This document shows, in pieces, positions 47,207 through 56,805 of a stretch of 64,000 bases of DNA; within the stretch, counting starts at the first letter, position 1; the number at the start of each line of letters is the position of its first letter. The notes beneath the pieces were generated by a model that saw nothing but the letters and a program-made list of their open reading frames with translations, had not been told where the DNA came from and did not search any database. Position numbers and translations under genes: made by a program. This DNA comes from Mesobacillus subterraneus (GTDB lineage: Bacteria > Bacillota > Bacilli > Bacillales > Cytobacillaceae): assembly GCF_020524355.2 (NCBI RefSeq), contig NZ_CP129019.1, positions 3,968,001 through 4,032,000 on the forward strand, written 5' to 3'.

Positions 47207-47220
47207 CGAACAAATGTTCG
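47207..47220 (-). promoter_or_regulatory. SOS (LexA/DinR) box
   Basis: CGAACAAATGTTCG, the Bacillus SOS palindrome CGAAC-n4-GTTCG with perfect arms, 27 bp ahead of the WYL-like gene. Confidence 0.9.
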
Positions 47221-47236
47221 TTTAGTAAACATAAAA

Positions 47237-47269
47237 AAAAGCCCCTCCCAGATAATGAGAAGGGCTTTT
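47237..47269 (-). terminator. Terminator after the lysis genes
   Basis: AAAAGCCCCTCCC pairs with GAGAAGGGCTTTT (core AAAAGCCC / GGGCTTTT). Minus-strand read-through continues into TTTTTTTTATG. It ends the late transcript. Confidence 0.85.
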
Positions 47270-47341
47270 ATCTTGCTACACTTATGAATTCGCCAAAACT
47301 CAGTATTAGCGTACCATTTAAGCATACAGCTAGACAATATA

Positions 47342-47455
47342 TTATTTTTTACAAACTAATATTAACCAGGCAGTCAAGATTGTCACCCATAACCACCAGT
47401 ATTTAATTAGCAACTCACCTTGTGTTAGGTGAATGAAATCATTTAGTATATTCAT
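47342..47455 (-). CDS. 37-aa single-pass membrane peptide after the endolysin
   Basis: MNILNDFIHLTQGELLIKYW then WLWVTILTAWLILVCKK: an N-terminal hydrophilic part, one membrane helix and a basic end. Its ATG shares a base with the endolysin stop (TAATG), so translation is coupled. It could aid lysis, but nothing more can be said. Confidence 0.5.
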   Translation of the reverse strand: MNILNDFIHLTQGELLIKYWWLWVTILTAWLILVCKK

Positions 47456-48348
47456 TATTTCTTCAGAAACTCTCCAACAGCATTAGAAGTTTCGAACAGA
47501 TCGGAACCAGACAGGATTACAAATTTATCGCCCTTTAAACCTTTTTCATCCCCGCCTACAACATACACTTCTTTAGCAAGTCTTCCGGCAGGTAATCCAT
47601 CACGAACATAAATAGGGGCTTTAATCTTTTTTGCTAATCTTTTGGCTGCAGGGAAATCATCCATTCCAAAAACAACAATTGCTTTTTCCAACATGTCATC
47701 TTCCTCCTTTGGTTTTGGTGCTGGTTTAGCAGCAGGTTTTGCAGCTGGCTTATCAAACGGGATACCGTACCAACGACAAGCAGACCTGGCTTTGACCAGC
47801 GCACAGCGTTTTCGATAATCATCTGATTTCAAAAGCTTATATGATTCAGGATTAGTCATGAATTCCCATTCGACTAAAACAAATATTCCTTTTGTTTCCC
47901 GGCACATGTGGAGGTCTGTCCATTCACCTGGCTCTGAGGCAAATAACCCGTCACCCCAAATCGGATACTTCTCGCGATCAGGAAACTCCTTCTTGTACTC
48001 ATCCAGAATGATCTGTGCAAGCTTCTTTGCTTCTGAACTGGAATGCCAATAAAAGACACCGAACCCACGAACGGATTTCTTTCCATTCGCATTCGCGTGA
48101 TCTGAAATACCAATGGCTTTTTTATTTCTGGCATACCGAGCGTTATAAAAGTTGGTTCTGGTTCTCAGAGGCACATCATTTCCATTGAAAGGCTGCGCTT
48201 CATAAGTTGTCATTATGCCCTCAAGCAATCTCTTTGTTTCTCTGCCAACGGCACTGTTGAATTCGAATTCAGGAAGTCCTGGCACACCTTTGCTTGGGGG
48301 ATAGGTGTTCTTCCCGTGACCGAAGTCATTATGGAGCTCTTCATTCAT
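47455..48348 (-). CDS. Endolysin: N-acetylmuramoyl-L-alanine amidase
   Basis: 297-aa phage lysin. Residues 1-195 form an Amidase_3-like domain with zinc-binding GHGKNTYPPSKG near the start and the later WTDLHMCRETKGIFVLVEWEFM (landmark VLVEWEFM) with the catalytic Glu region. A Pro/Ala/Lys linker (KPAAKPAAKPAPKPKEE) leads to a C-terminal domain of about 80 residues (MLEKAIVVFGMDDFPAAKRL) that probably binds the wall. The N-terminus lacks the usual beta-strand ahead of the first His, so the start may be atypical. Preceded by holin. Confidence 0.82.
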   Translation of the reverse strand: MNEELHNDFGHGKNTYPPSKGVPGLPEFEFNSAVGRETKRLLEGIMTTYEAQPFNGNDVPLRTRTNFYNARYARNKKAIGISDHANANGKKSVRGFGVFYWHSSSEAKKLAQIILDEYKKEFPDREKYPIWGDGLFASEPGEWTDLHMCRETKGIFVLVEWEFMTNPESYKLLKSDDYRKRCALVKARSACRWYGIPFDKPAAKPAAKPAPKPKEEDDMLEKAIVVFGMDDFPAAKRLAKKIKAPIYVRDGLPAGRLAKEVYVVGGDEKGLKGDKFVILSGSDLFETSNAVGEFLKK

Positions 48349-48383
48349 GTGAATTCTCTCCTTTCAAAGTGAAAAGCTGCCCT

Positions 48384-48782
48384 TTAGGACAGCTTCTTTT
48401 CATCTGCTTTCTCACTATCCGCTTGAATGACATGAAGCTTATCTGCAATCACTGAAGGTACTTTAACGCCAATCTGAGCAAGGTTTTCAATAATAGACAA
48501 TCCCTCATTTGCAATATAAAAAAGGACCGTGATAAATGCCACTGCCCCATTTAATCCCAATATTACATCGATAACATTTGCCAGGATGATGATCAAAAAC
48601 ACCCCGACTTTTCTTGCATAACCGTAAAGGGCGCTTCGACTCCTTAATCGTTTTTCCTTAATAGCTTTGAGCACTCCAGTGAATATATCAACGACCATTA
48701 GTATGACCAGCAGATCCAGAAACTTCACGGCTCCAAATAAGTATGCATGTACAATCCTAAGTTCTTCAAAAGTAATAAACAT
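48384..48782 (-). CDS. Phage holin (holin 4 family)
   Basis: 132 aa with hydrophobic segments FLDLLVILMVVDIFTGVLKA and VGVFLIIILANVIDVILG plus a third near 75-90, and the family motif LRSRSALYGYARKVGVF. Forms the membrane lesion that lets the downstream endolysin reach peptidoglycan. The C-terminus is charged. Confidence 0.9.
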   Translation of the reverse strand: MFITFEELRIVHAYLFGAVKFLDLLVILMVVDIFTGVLKAIKEKRLRSRSALYGYARKVGVFLIIILANVIDVILGLNGAVAFITVLFYIANEGLSIIENLAQIGVKVPSVIADKLHVIQADSEKADEKKLS

Positions 48783-48814
48783 TCTCTTTCCCCTTTCAGA
48801 TGAAAGTTATAATT

Positions 48815-48964
48815 TTAGTTAACCGTCGGCTGATAATCACCAGCTAAATACTCCACGCCACTATCTTTCAAGTGTTCGTATACAGCAGGTTTTAGTGAAT
48901 CCGGCACATCCTGGAAGGCTGTCTTTCCCAAAATCACTCGCTGCGCAAAAAATAATGCCATCAT
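48815..48964 (-). CDS. Small tail-associated phage protein (XkdX/CD1375-like)
   Basis: 49 aa: MMALFFAQRVILGKTAFQDV and so on to EYLAGDYQPTVN. Proteins of this size and pattern usually lie between tail fibre genes and holin in Firmicutes siphoviruses. GGAG precedes the ATG by 8 nt. Confidence 0.75.
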   Translation of the reverse strand: MMALFFAQRVILGKTAFQDVPDSLKPAVYEHLKDSGVEYLAGDYQPTVN

Positions 48965-49009
48965 ATCTTCATCTCCTAAAATAGTATTTTAATAATAAAA
49001 AACGAACCT

Positions 49010-49336
49010 TCATGGATAAAACATCATCGCCATTTCAGCGATTAGTTCCTCATGAAAGTCCGATCTATCAGTAGCTGCTTGTATTTGTGCTTTCAGTAAA
49101 GTGTTTTCCTGCTTTAGGATTTCCATTTCAGTAGGTTCCTTCTGTGGATGATCAACCGAATATTTATATTCATCAGTTGCCCCTTCAGTCCATTCTGTGC
49201 CGGTCCATTTTGGCTTGTAAAGTCCTTCCGGAACAGGATTAGTGATTATATCACTTTGTAAAACATCTGTTGGTAATACAATCACGGGATCTACAATGAA
49301 TCCGTTCGCATCAATTTTATTAGCTTCAAAATACAT
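49010..49336 (-). CDS. XkdW-like tail fibre-associated protein
   Basis: 108 aa. The N-terminal MYFEANKIDANGFIVDPVIV and the central YKPKWTGTEWTEG recur in phage proteins after the tail fibre. A coiled-coil stretch (MEILKQENTLLKAQIQA) is near the end. ATG 49336 has GGGGAG upstream; the longer frame to 49390 overlaps the tail protein and is not needed. Confidence 0.7.
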   Translation of the reverse strand: MYFEANKIDANGFIVDPVIVLPTDVLQSDIITNPVPEGLYKPKWTGTEWTEGATDEYKYSVDHPQKEPTEMEILKQENTLLKAQIQAATDRSDFHEELIAEMAMMFYP

Positions 49337-49352
49337 AGTGTCAACTCCCCAA

Positions 49353-52300
49353 TTAGATTTCAGCCATGAAAGGTGGAGGTGATAAAGCAAGCCAATTTCC
49401 TGAAATGGTTGCTACAACTCTTCCATCAGGGTATATGGTGATTCGTCCGCTTCCTACAGAGTTATTAGTCCAGCAAATGAATGTCTCCATTTCTGATGGA
49501 CGAAACCCTGCCGGTAAGGTGAAAAGGTGCTTTCCATCTGCAACTCCTTGGAGGAACGCTCGGATACGAACTAAGCCTTGCGCGTCTTTGTAGTAACCAG
49601 CTGTTCTATAACCTCCGCCCATATTTGTTACACCATTTAACAGCGTTGGTGCAATCCATGTACGGTCGGCAGTCGAAAGGAAATTATCCCCTATGAGACG
49701 TATGCCGTTGTTAAAGACTTCAGCTCTCTTAAACCCGTTGTTGTATAGACCAACTACCGTTTTGCCATTGATCTTGACTTCGTCTGTATCCGACTTGACT
49801 TCCACGAATGACCCAGTTGATTTCACTTCAACAGGACTGACTCCTCTAATTCCCATACTTCCGCCAATCTCAATGCCGACAGAACCCGACCGAGGTGCAA
49901 CGTAATCGGACTGGTAGTCGAAGTTAATGTAGCCGTCCTTAAGCGTCGACTTTCGCTGCTCGCCCGCCGGAGTGTAGTACTTTGACTCAACGATACCATT
50001 ATCAATTGTGACAGTGTTGTAAATGTCGTCTGATACCACTATTCTTACACCGGATAGGTTTCCAGTTGTCACATCACCTAAGTCAGCACTGATAGCAGAA
50101 AGCTTACCAACAGCCAGGGCCTGATAATCGAGCTTTGTTAACGTCCAGCTACCAGTCCACACATACATGCGATTACCGTTTGCAGTGTCGAACCATAGAT
50201 CGCCTACTTTACGTCCGGAAGTTGAAGGTTGAGTTGATTGTCGAAATAATGTGTTTTTGCCGTCTGCCGTGGACTTTGCGTTATTAGCCGCAGTCTGAGC
50301 GTTAGTGGCTTTCGTATCGACGTCAGAAATCGCTTTGTCTACATCCTCAGGTGCCGGTGTCCAGTCGGTTGCTACGTTCCCTTTCTCAAGCTTTACCCAT
50401 TCAATAGTAGATGTACCGGATTGAGTGCTTAAAAACGTATAAATCCAGACTTCTCTGTTTGCAGAGCTACCTACCACCCAGTCAAAAGTAGCTTGGTATA
50501 GCCCTCCACCTATCGACTGAAGAGTGGCTAAGGGTACCGATCCTCCGCTATTATATAGTCTAAAAGAAGACTTAGTGGCTGCTAACTGTCCTTTTAGCGT
50601 AAAGGTGACTTTATCCCCGTTAGCTACCGACTCACTCAGTGTGTACTGAGCAATGTCATACTTTGCATTCTGTACTAATTGCGCAGAATTAAGCAATAAG
50701 TTTCTTCCGCCAACCTTTACGTTGTCATACAATGGACTCCACGAGTAATCCGCCTTGTTCGTGCTTTCGGAAGCCGTCGTCTTATTGTACGCTAACCCTA
50801 AATATCGCTTTCCGTCTGGCGAGTCGCTCATGCCGTTTCCTAGATTGTCATCAGCGTATTTAACCCACGTATATGTCGTTACACCATCAGAACCGGCTGG
50901 TCCAGGAATCCCCTGATCACCTTCAATTTTCGCCCAAGTGTAATCTGCAGCATTCGTCGATTCCGTTGAGCTCGTCTTATTAACCGCGATACCCATATAC
51001 TTCTTACCTGTTGGACTATCACTTATACCTCCACCTGTTGAAGTATCAGCGTATTTAACCCAGGTGTAAAGAGATTGACCGTCCTTACCGGCCGGACCTG
51101 GTACACCTTGACTTCCAGTGTCCCCTTTCTCTCCTTTCACCTTATTCCAGGTATAAGCAGAAACACTCATACTGTCAGCCTGAATGAAGTCCACATAAGT
51201 TCCTATCCAGGCTCCAACTGTTTCCCCATTATTAGCAGTAAAGGTTGCTCCCCCATCATTCGAGTACTTTATATGAAGGTAGCTAGTCTTACCATCTGAT
51301 CCTGTTTCCCCAGGTAATCCTTGGTCACCTTTAATTAAACTCCATCGATATGAAGTATTGGCTGTTGGTGCTGCAGATGTAGATGTTGTTGCAACACCAA
51401 TATATTTCGCTCCCGATGGATCTGTAGTCATTGAACTACCGTCCGCACTTTGACTGTATCGGATATGCAGATAACTTGAGACCCCATTCTGTCCATCTTT
51501 CCCGTCGAAATAGTCAACACCCTTTACCGGCGTATAACCATCATTCCCTTTTGACCCTTGAATCTTAGCCCACTTATATTTAGCAGGGGACGTCGAGTCA
51601 GCCGAAGTGAAATCAGAATAGGTTCCGATGTAAGCGCGAGTTCCTGCTGTTGTCGTTGAGAAGTTAACCGTTCCGTCTGCGCTGTCTGCCCACGCAGTAT
51701 GGAAGTACGGTGTTTGTCCATCATCCCCTGGAGGCCCAGGTACCCCCTGATCACCTTGAAGCTTAGACCAGGCATATTCACCAGGATTCAAAGATGGTGT
51801 TTCTTCTTCCTTATTGTAGGCAAAGCCGATATATTCTTTTCCCGCAGGTGAGCTTGAAATACCATTCCCTGAGGCATCATCCGAGTACATAACCCAGTTA
51901 TATAAACTTCCACCTGTTGGTACCCATTCATTTAGTTCAGCATCCCAAGTATGAGCAATTTCGACAGTTCCGCCTGTCTTGATCCAGATGATATTCGGCT
52001 TTCCTGGAGGGGCAGTCGGTGACTTGATTACCTTAGTCGCGTAGAGTGCCTGCAGCTCTCGCCACGTCTTCATGACATCTTCTTTTTTATACTCGATGAC
52101 TTCCCCAAGCTTATAGGACTTTTTCGCCTTATTGAAAACCGAGCGATCAACGAAAATAACCCTCGAATCCAAGTACATAGGAGGGTTGAAATGTTCATCT
52201 TTAATTTTCACTGAATCTCCAAGTCTGGTAATCTCATGTTCATATCCAAAGATGTGCTCGAGACTTGCTGCCTCCACCTCGTATTCAATGGCTGCCGCTA

Positions 52301-53111
52301 TCCGTTTCTTCAGCTCTATCTCGCCCAGCTGTGTTAGTCTTTCAAGAGTCATATCCTGATCGGTTGATTCTGGCTCGTACAACTCAATTAAATGCTTTCC
52401 TTTACGATTCCAGTTTTGGAATGCCGCGTCATCTGTAACGACAACCTCTAGCCTGGTTCCGTCCTGCCTTTCTGGTCCTAAACAATGTAAAGCAGTAACA
52501 ATTCGGTCTGAATAGACTTTTCGAATTATACCAATGAGATCTTTGCCGAACACGGTTTCCTTGCCGCGATTCAGCCCTTGTTTCTTAATGAAGTCCACAT
52601 AACGGCCAGTAATCTGGTCACCGTCTACCGTCACCCTGAAACGTAATTCGCAGTCGAATAACTCAGCGATGGCCTTCAATGCTTCATATGCGTCCAGATG
52701 CTTCTCGATAACCCATTTTCTGATACCGCTATACTCAACGATGCCAACTTCCCATTCGAGCCCGCTGAGGACCATGCCTCCAGCTGTCTGGATGGTTTGA
52801 CCGTCAAGTACCTGTGGAGAAATGATTTTGGATTTACGGATATCGATGAATGAGCCTTTGGTGTAAACCTCTTTTTCCATATAGGCCGTGCGCTCGAATG
52901 TATAATCGACAATAAACTCCCGGTAATCTCCTTCTTCTCCTGGGATAAGTATTCGCGATCGGCTTCCTACATCAGCTGCACCAGATTCATCCACAGAAAC
53001 TATGAAGTTATACTTTTCATCATTCTCTATTGAGTTTTCATGATTATCAGACTTCACATGATTAATCCAATTAATGATTTCATCTTTCTGATGATGGAGT
53101 ATATGGATCAT
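49353..53111 (-). CDS. Phage tail endopeptidase/receptor-binding protein (Tal-like) with collagen-type inserts
   Basis: 1252-aa tip protein. Residues 1-360 form the prophage endopeptidase tail domain (MIHILHHQKDEIINWINHV; AYEALKAIAELFDCELRFRV). From about 380 to 800, six or so repeats of a 60-90 residue unit (YTWVKYADDNLGNGMSDSP; KYIGVA; YTWAKIEGDQGIPGPAGSDG) each end in a short Gly-X-Y run. A coiled-coil part (AISDVDTKATNAQTAANNAK) and a C-terminal beta domain follow. ATG 53111 overlaps the Dit stop (ATGA). It probably binds the cell surface. Confidence 0.85.
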   Translation of the reverse strand: MIHILHHQKDEIINWINHVKSDNHENSIENDEKYNFIVSVDESGAADVGSRSRILIPGEEGDYREFIVDYTFERTAYMEKEVYTKGSFIDIRKSKIISPQVLDGQTIQTAGGMVLSGLEWEVGIVEYSGIRKWVIEKHLDAYEALKAIAELFDCELRFRVTVDGDQITGRYVDFIKKQGLNRGKETVFGKDLIGIIRKVYSDRIVTALHCLGPERQDGTRLEVVVTDDAAFQNWNRKGKHLIELYEPESTDQDMTLERLTQLGEIELKKRIAAAIEYEVEAASLEHIFGYEHEITRLGDSVKIKDEHFNPPMYLDSRVIFVDRSVFNKAKKSYKLGEVIEYKKEDVMKTWRELQALYATKVIKSPTAPPGKPNIIWIKTGGTVEIAHTWDAELNEWVPTGGSLYNWVMYSDDASGNGISSSPAGKEYIGFAYNKEEETPSLNPGEYAWSKLQGDQGVPGPPGDDGQTPYFHTAWADSADGTVNFSTTTAGTRAYIGTYSDFTSADSTSPAKYKWAKIQGSKGNDGYTPVKGVDYFDGKDGQNGVSSYLHIRYSQSADGSSMTTDPSGAKYIGVATTSTSAAPTANTSYRWSLIKGDQGLPGETGSDGKTSYLHIKYSNDGGATFTANNGETVGAWIGTYVDFIQADSMSVSAYTWNKVKGEKGDTGSQGVPGPAGKDGQSLYTWVKYADTSTGGGISDSPTGKKYMGIAVNKTSSTESTNAADYTWAKIEGDQGIPGPAGSDGVTTYTWVKYADDNLGNGMSDSPDGKRYLGLAYNKTTASESTNKADYSWSPLYDNVKVGGRNLLLNSAQLVQNAKYDIAQYTLSESVANGDKVTFTLKGQLAATKSSFRLYNSGGSVPLATLQSIGGGLYQATFDWVVGSSANREVWIYTFLSTQSGTSTIEWVKLEKGNVATDWTPAPEDVDKAISDVDTKATNAQTAANNAKSTADGKNTLFRQSTQPSTSGRKVGDLWFDTANGNRMYVWTGSWTLTKLDYQALAVGKLSAISADLGDVTTGNLSGVRIVVSDDIYNTVTIDNGIVESKYYTPAGEQRKSTLKDGYINFDYQSDYVAPRSGSVGIEIGGSMGIRGVSPVEVKSTGSFVEVKSDTDEVKINGKTVVGLYNNGFKRAEVFNNGIRLIGDNFLSTADRTWIAPTLLNGVTNMGGGYRTAGYYKDAQGLVRIRAFLQGVADGKHLFTLPAGFRPSEMETFICWTNNSVGSGRITIYPDGRVVATISGNWLALSPPPFMAEI

Positions 53112-54550
53112 CGATACGGTGGCTTCCATTCTGCTTCAACTTGTCCAATCACTTCAGGAGGGCTGAAAACAACCGGGTTGTCACCTGGCTTTAGTCCAAA
53201 GAAGCGAGCACCAAAATCTTTCTTATAAAAAAATTCTCCGTTTTTCAGTATTACGCTACGTGCGTAATCAAATTCAAACACATCACCAGCTACTCCGATG
53301 TATGGAATCTGGCTTTCTGTTAGCTGATTCAGCTTGAGCACCTTTAAATCCTGGATACTCATTTGGGATGGTGTGGAGGTGCCATTTGCCCCGATGTGGA
53401 CGACAACATGTGCAAGCTTACGAGTGAATTGGTTATCTAGATCAATCCATTCCGCTAGCTTTCTTGCCGTTCTCTGATCAGCCTGACCGTTAATAAACTT
53501 ACATACATACGAAGTCCATTTGTTGCCTTTCTTGGTCAACTGCAGCAAGCCGTTAAAGTTGTGCCATGTGTTCCAATTGGTTCCGTACTCGTTGATTAAG
53601 AAGGTATTAACGAGGTTATCGCCTACTCTTATTTCAACGATGTTCCCACCCTGTCCTTTTGAAATGTCTTTGATAGCCAGTTTGGCTACAGCCTTTTTAT
53701 TGACATCAAGCAAGTAAAGTTCAATTCGCCCTACCTTTGAAAGGTCATCGTTATCAAGGATAGGCTGCAATGCTACCTCAAAGTCTACCAGCTCCTGACC
53801 AAGGGATTTAATCTTAGCCGGACCATGCCAACTGGTGCCGGTACCAAATGACGAAGCATAAAACTTGGCTCCATCACTTGCCATTGTTCCAGTTACTGTA
53901 CCGCCATCGATGTCTGTATTGGCAGCGTCTCCCCAAGCGGTCATCGTTGACATCGTATCATGCAGGATTATCTCTTTTTCAGCGACTGCAGCCTTATCAA
54001 TATCGATAGGACGGCCAATCCTCATATAATCATTTTCACCGATGATATCCAGATAAGTGGTAGGCTGTTTCAGTGTAACTTTTATATTTGGTTTAGCATC
54101 TACTGTGCCATCGTTTCTTAACACAACTGGCGCTGCTAAATCTGTAATAGCCGGAATCGTTTTTAACGGTCCGTATTTGTATGGGTCTGGACAGAGGAAA
54201 TTGAATGATCCTCGCCCTGTTTCCACGAATTCCCTTAAATCCAAGCCGCCGTCAACCATTGCATAGAGAGTTCGGTCAGGCTCATTATCAAAGATAAGCC
54301 CCTCAGCATTCTCGGTAATAAGCCATGCTGCTAGGTCCTCTTTCACCTTGTTCAGGTCTAAATCGGCCGTTCGTTCTACCCTTATGTTTACCGGAATGAT
54401 GACAGGTTCAACTTCTGTACTCTCAGGATAAGCTCCAGGTCTCCCTGGCACTTTCCGAAGGTTTCTGGTTACAGGAGCCCACGCAGGACGAGTCGAACCC
54501 CTGGTGGCTTTTAAGTAGGAACGTCGCTGCCCGTTAAACATAAAACTCAT
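53108..54550 (-). CDS. Distal tail protein (Dit)
   Basis: 480-aa siphovirus distal tail protein. N-terminus MSFMFNGQRRSYLKATRGST and the conserved DLREFVETGRGSFNFLCPDP region at about 118-137 belong to the Sipho_tail family. The C-terminal half carries a laminin/LamG-like galectin fold region (YVCKFINGQADQRTARKLAE). It forms the ring connecting tape-measure end and tip. Six bp separate it from the tape measure gene. Confidence 0.85.
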   Translation of the reverse strand: MSFMFNGQRRSYLKATRGSTRPAWAPVTRNLRKVPGRPGAYPESTEVEPVIIPVNIRVERTADLDLNKVKEDLAAWLITENAEGLIFDNEPDRTLYAMVDGGLDLREFVETGRGSFNFLCPDPYKYGPLKTIPAITDLAAPVVLRNDGTVDAKPNIKVTLKQPTTYLDIIGENDYMRIGRPIDIDKAAVAEKEIILHDTMSTMTAWGDAANTDIDGGTVTGTMASDGAKFYASSFGTGTSWHGPAKIKSLGQELVDFEVALQPILDNDDLSKVGRIELYLLDVNKKAVAKLAIKDISKGQGGNIVEIRVGDNLVNTFLINEYGTNWNTWHNFNGLLQLTKKGNKWTSYVCKFINGQADQRTARKLAEWIDLDNQFTRKLAHVVVHIGANGTSTPSQMSIQDLKVLKLNQLTESQIPYIGVAGDVFEFDYARSVILKNGEFFYKKDFGARFFGLKPGDNPVVFSPPEVIGQVEAEWKPPYR

Positions 54551-54555
54551 CCTGG

Positions 54556-56805
54556 TTACCTCCTATCCAATTCTTGAAATTCCATATCATACTTGTATGT
54601 GGATCGAGAAAGCTCTCTACCATCTAGCTCGTTGACATTATGAATCGTGATTTCGATTGGTTGATCATTTCTTCCACCTGGCATCGTGTCAGCAATTTTC
54701 TTTCCGATCATGCCAAGTACAGATGGAGATAAAGGTAAGGCTGCCTCTTGATACTTGGTGTTATCTCCTATACCAATGAGCCTCGGACTTCCTGAAGGGA
54801 ATACCGCACCATCTGCAAACCATCCATCAAAACCGATTTTAGGTACGCTCATTCCACCTACTGGGTTTAAATCCAGACTTCCCGAAACAGATAACTTAGG
54901 GATTTGTGGTTTTGGAATTTTTAACTTTAGATTTTCAAAGAATCCTTTGATTTCATCTATAAATCCTTTGATTTTGTCTTTTGCCTCTCTTATAGGCTTC
55001 ATGATTTTATCTCTTATGCCATCAAACTTTGTTTTGGCTGCTTTACTTAAATCATCCCATTTATATAAAGCCTTCAGGTAAAGATCTTCGATATAACCAA
55101 TGACCTTATTTTTGGCGTTATTTATGGGGGTCATGATTTTCTCAGCAATACTAGAGAATTTTGCTGATGCTCCGGCAAGTAAGTCATCAATCCATTGCCT
55201 TACTCCCTTTACCATGATTTGAAAGCTTTCTACTGCTCGGGTTCCAAATGTTTTTACAACCTTAAATATCTTACCAAGGAATCCAAGCTGTAAGAGTCCC
55301 CAAATTGCCTCAACGGCTCCGGAAAGCATTTGCTTAACGCCTTCCCACATCTTGTCCCAATCACCAGTGAAAAGTCCTGCAAAGATCTTTAACAAACCCA
55401 TGATAATGTTTAAGGCGCCATTGATCACATTCTTGATTGCACTCCAAATTCCCTCAATAATGAACATGACTGCAGGCATGATAAATTCAATGACCTGAAG
55501 AATAAAATTAAAGGCATTTTCTACGGCTTGCATGATTTGTTCGCCGTTTTCTTTCCAGAACTGGGTGATTTGTTGAAGCTTTTCCTGAAGAAATGCTAGG
55601 ATGTCCATTACTAACGGTTGAAGGTAGGACCAGATAATGGTAAAAGCAGAAATAATGAAATCAGCCATCATCTTGAAACGTTCAATAGTTGACTCTGCAA
55701 ACACAGTTATAAATTCTTTTATCGTATCCAATGATATTTGCGAATCTTCTATACCTGATTTAAGAGAATCAAAGAAAGATATCACAGCCGCAAGTGTACC
55801 AGCCCCAAAAGCCCTGCTAAAAGCTTCAGAAGCCCCTATTAGGTCTCCAGTTAAAAGCGATGTCAAAATATCCAAGACGTCAAGCGCTACCTGACCAAAC
55901 GGGGACAATACTTTTCCAAATTCAATTACTGCTTCAACAATGTTTCCGAGTACTGACAGAAGTACTGGTCCGTTCCTTGTTGCATAATCTACAAACTTCT
56001 GGAAGGCTTCTGAAGCACTTAAGGATTTTGCCCACTCCTTAAATCTTTCAGTTAAGCCTAAAAGCCCTTCCTCCATCGATGCACCTAAAGGAGCAAAAGC
56101 CATCATGAGTTCAAAGACACCAGCAAACACATTACCGAATATTCGAGCGAAATTATACAGAGCTTCTGCCGCATTCGTTTCAAGCCACTCAAAGAACCTT
56201 GCCAGACCACCGTTACTTATGTCTTGATCCATTGATTCAAGCAAGCTCTCTATAACATCAGCTACATTTGAAATGGTAGGAGCTAACCCTTTTAGCAGTT
56301 CTTGAACAATATGCAACGAAAGACCGAATGAGTTAAGTACTGGCTCTTCAAATTGCTTGGTGAAGTCCTTCCAGAACGCTTTGAAACTTTGTAACTCTTC
56401 GAGTGCATACCGTTGTGCATCACTCATTTGCTTATAGTAATTTGCTAGTTCCTTTTGAGCAGCTATTCTTTCCTTTGCAGAAGAAGCATTCGCTATCTTT
56501 TCTTCTAACTGTGCAACTTGATCAGCAGCTTCAAAAACTTGCCCCAATACTCCAACGACCACTGCACCAAATGCTACTACTCCGGCACCCACTGCTCCAA
56601 ATGAAGCCCCCAATGCTAATGTCGCAGCAGAGGCAGCAGCAATTGCAGGAACGAGAGATGTCGAGAGGGATACTGCTGATCCTAGTGCAGCCGTCTTCAA
56701 CAAGCTATGGTTGAGAACGGCCAACTTTGCCTTAATCGCCCTAATTCCCCTGGTAACCCCGGAGTCATCTATTTTGGAATCAATTATAACTTTCCCGTCA
56801 GCCAC
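54556..56805 (-). CDS. Tail tape measure protein
   Basis: 749 aa, mostly helical, with hydrophobic stretches near residues 35-85 (AAASAATLALGASFGAVGAG) and about 385-480 (AFTIIWSYLQPLVMDILAFL; VMFIIEGIWSAIKNVINGAL). The length implies a short tail near 100 nm. It follows the Gp14/Gp15 chaperone genes, with its start overlapping the Gp15 stop by one base, and precedes Dit as in all siphoviruses. Confidence 0.88.
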   Translation of the reverse strand: MADGKVIIDSKIDDSGVTRGIRAIKAKLAVLNHSLLKTAALGSAVSLSTSLVPAIAAASAATLALGASFGAVGAGVVAFGAVVVGVLGQVFEAADQVAQLEEKIANASSAKERIAAQKELANYYKQMSDAQRYALEELQSFKAFWKDFTKQFEEPVLNSFGLSLHIVQELLKGLAPTISNVADVIESLLESMDQDISNGGLARFFEWLETNAAEALYNFARIFGNVFAGVFELMMAFAPLGASMEEGLLGLTERFKEWAKSLSASEAFQKFVDYATRNGPVLLSVLGNIVEAVIEFGKVLSPFGQVALDVLDILTSLLTGDLIGASEAFSRAFGAGTLAAVISFFDSLKSGIEDSQISLDTIKEFITVFAESTIERFKMMADFIISAFTIIWSYLQPLVMDILAFLQEKLQQITQFWKENGEQIMQAVENAFNFILQVIEFIMPAVMFIIEGIWSAIKNVINGALNIIMGLLKIFAGLFTGDWDKMWEGVKQMLSGAVEAIWGLLQLGFLGKIFKVVKTFGTRAVESFQIMVKGVRQWIDDLLAGASAKFSSIAEKIMTPINNAKNKVIGYIEDLYLKALYKWDDLSKAAKTKFDGIRDKIMKPIREAKDKIKGFIDEIKGFFENLKLKIPKPQIPKLSVSGSLDLNPVGGMSVPKIGFDGWFADGAVFPSGSPRLIGIGDNTKYQEAALPLSPSVLGMIGKKIADTMPGGRNDQPIEITIHNVNELDGRELSRSTYKYDMEFQELDRR

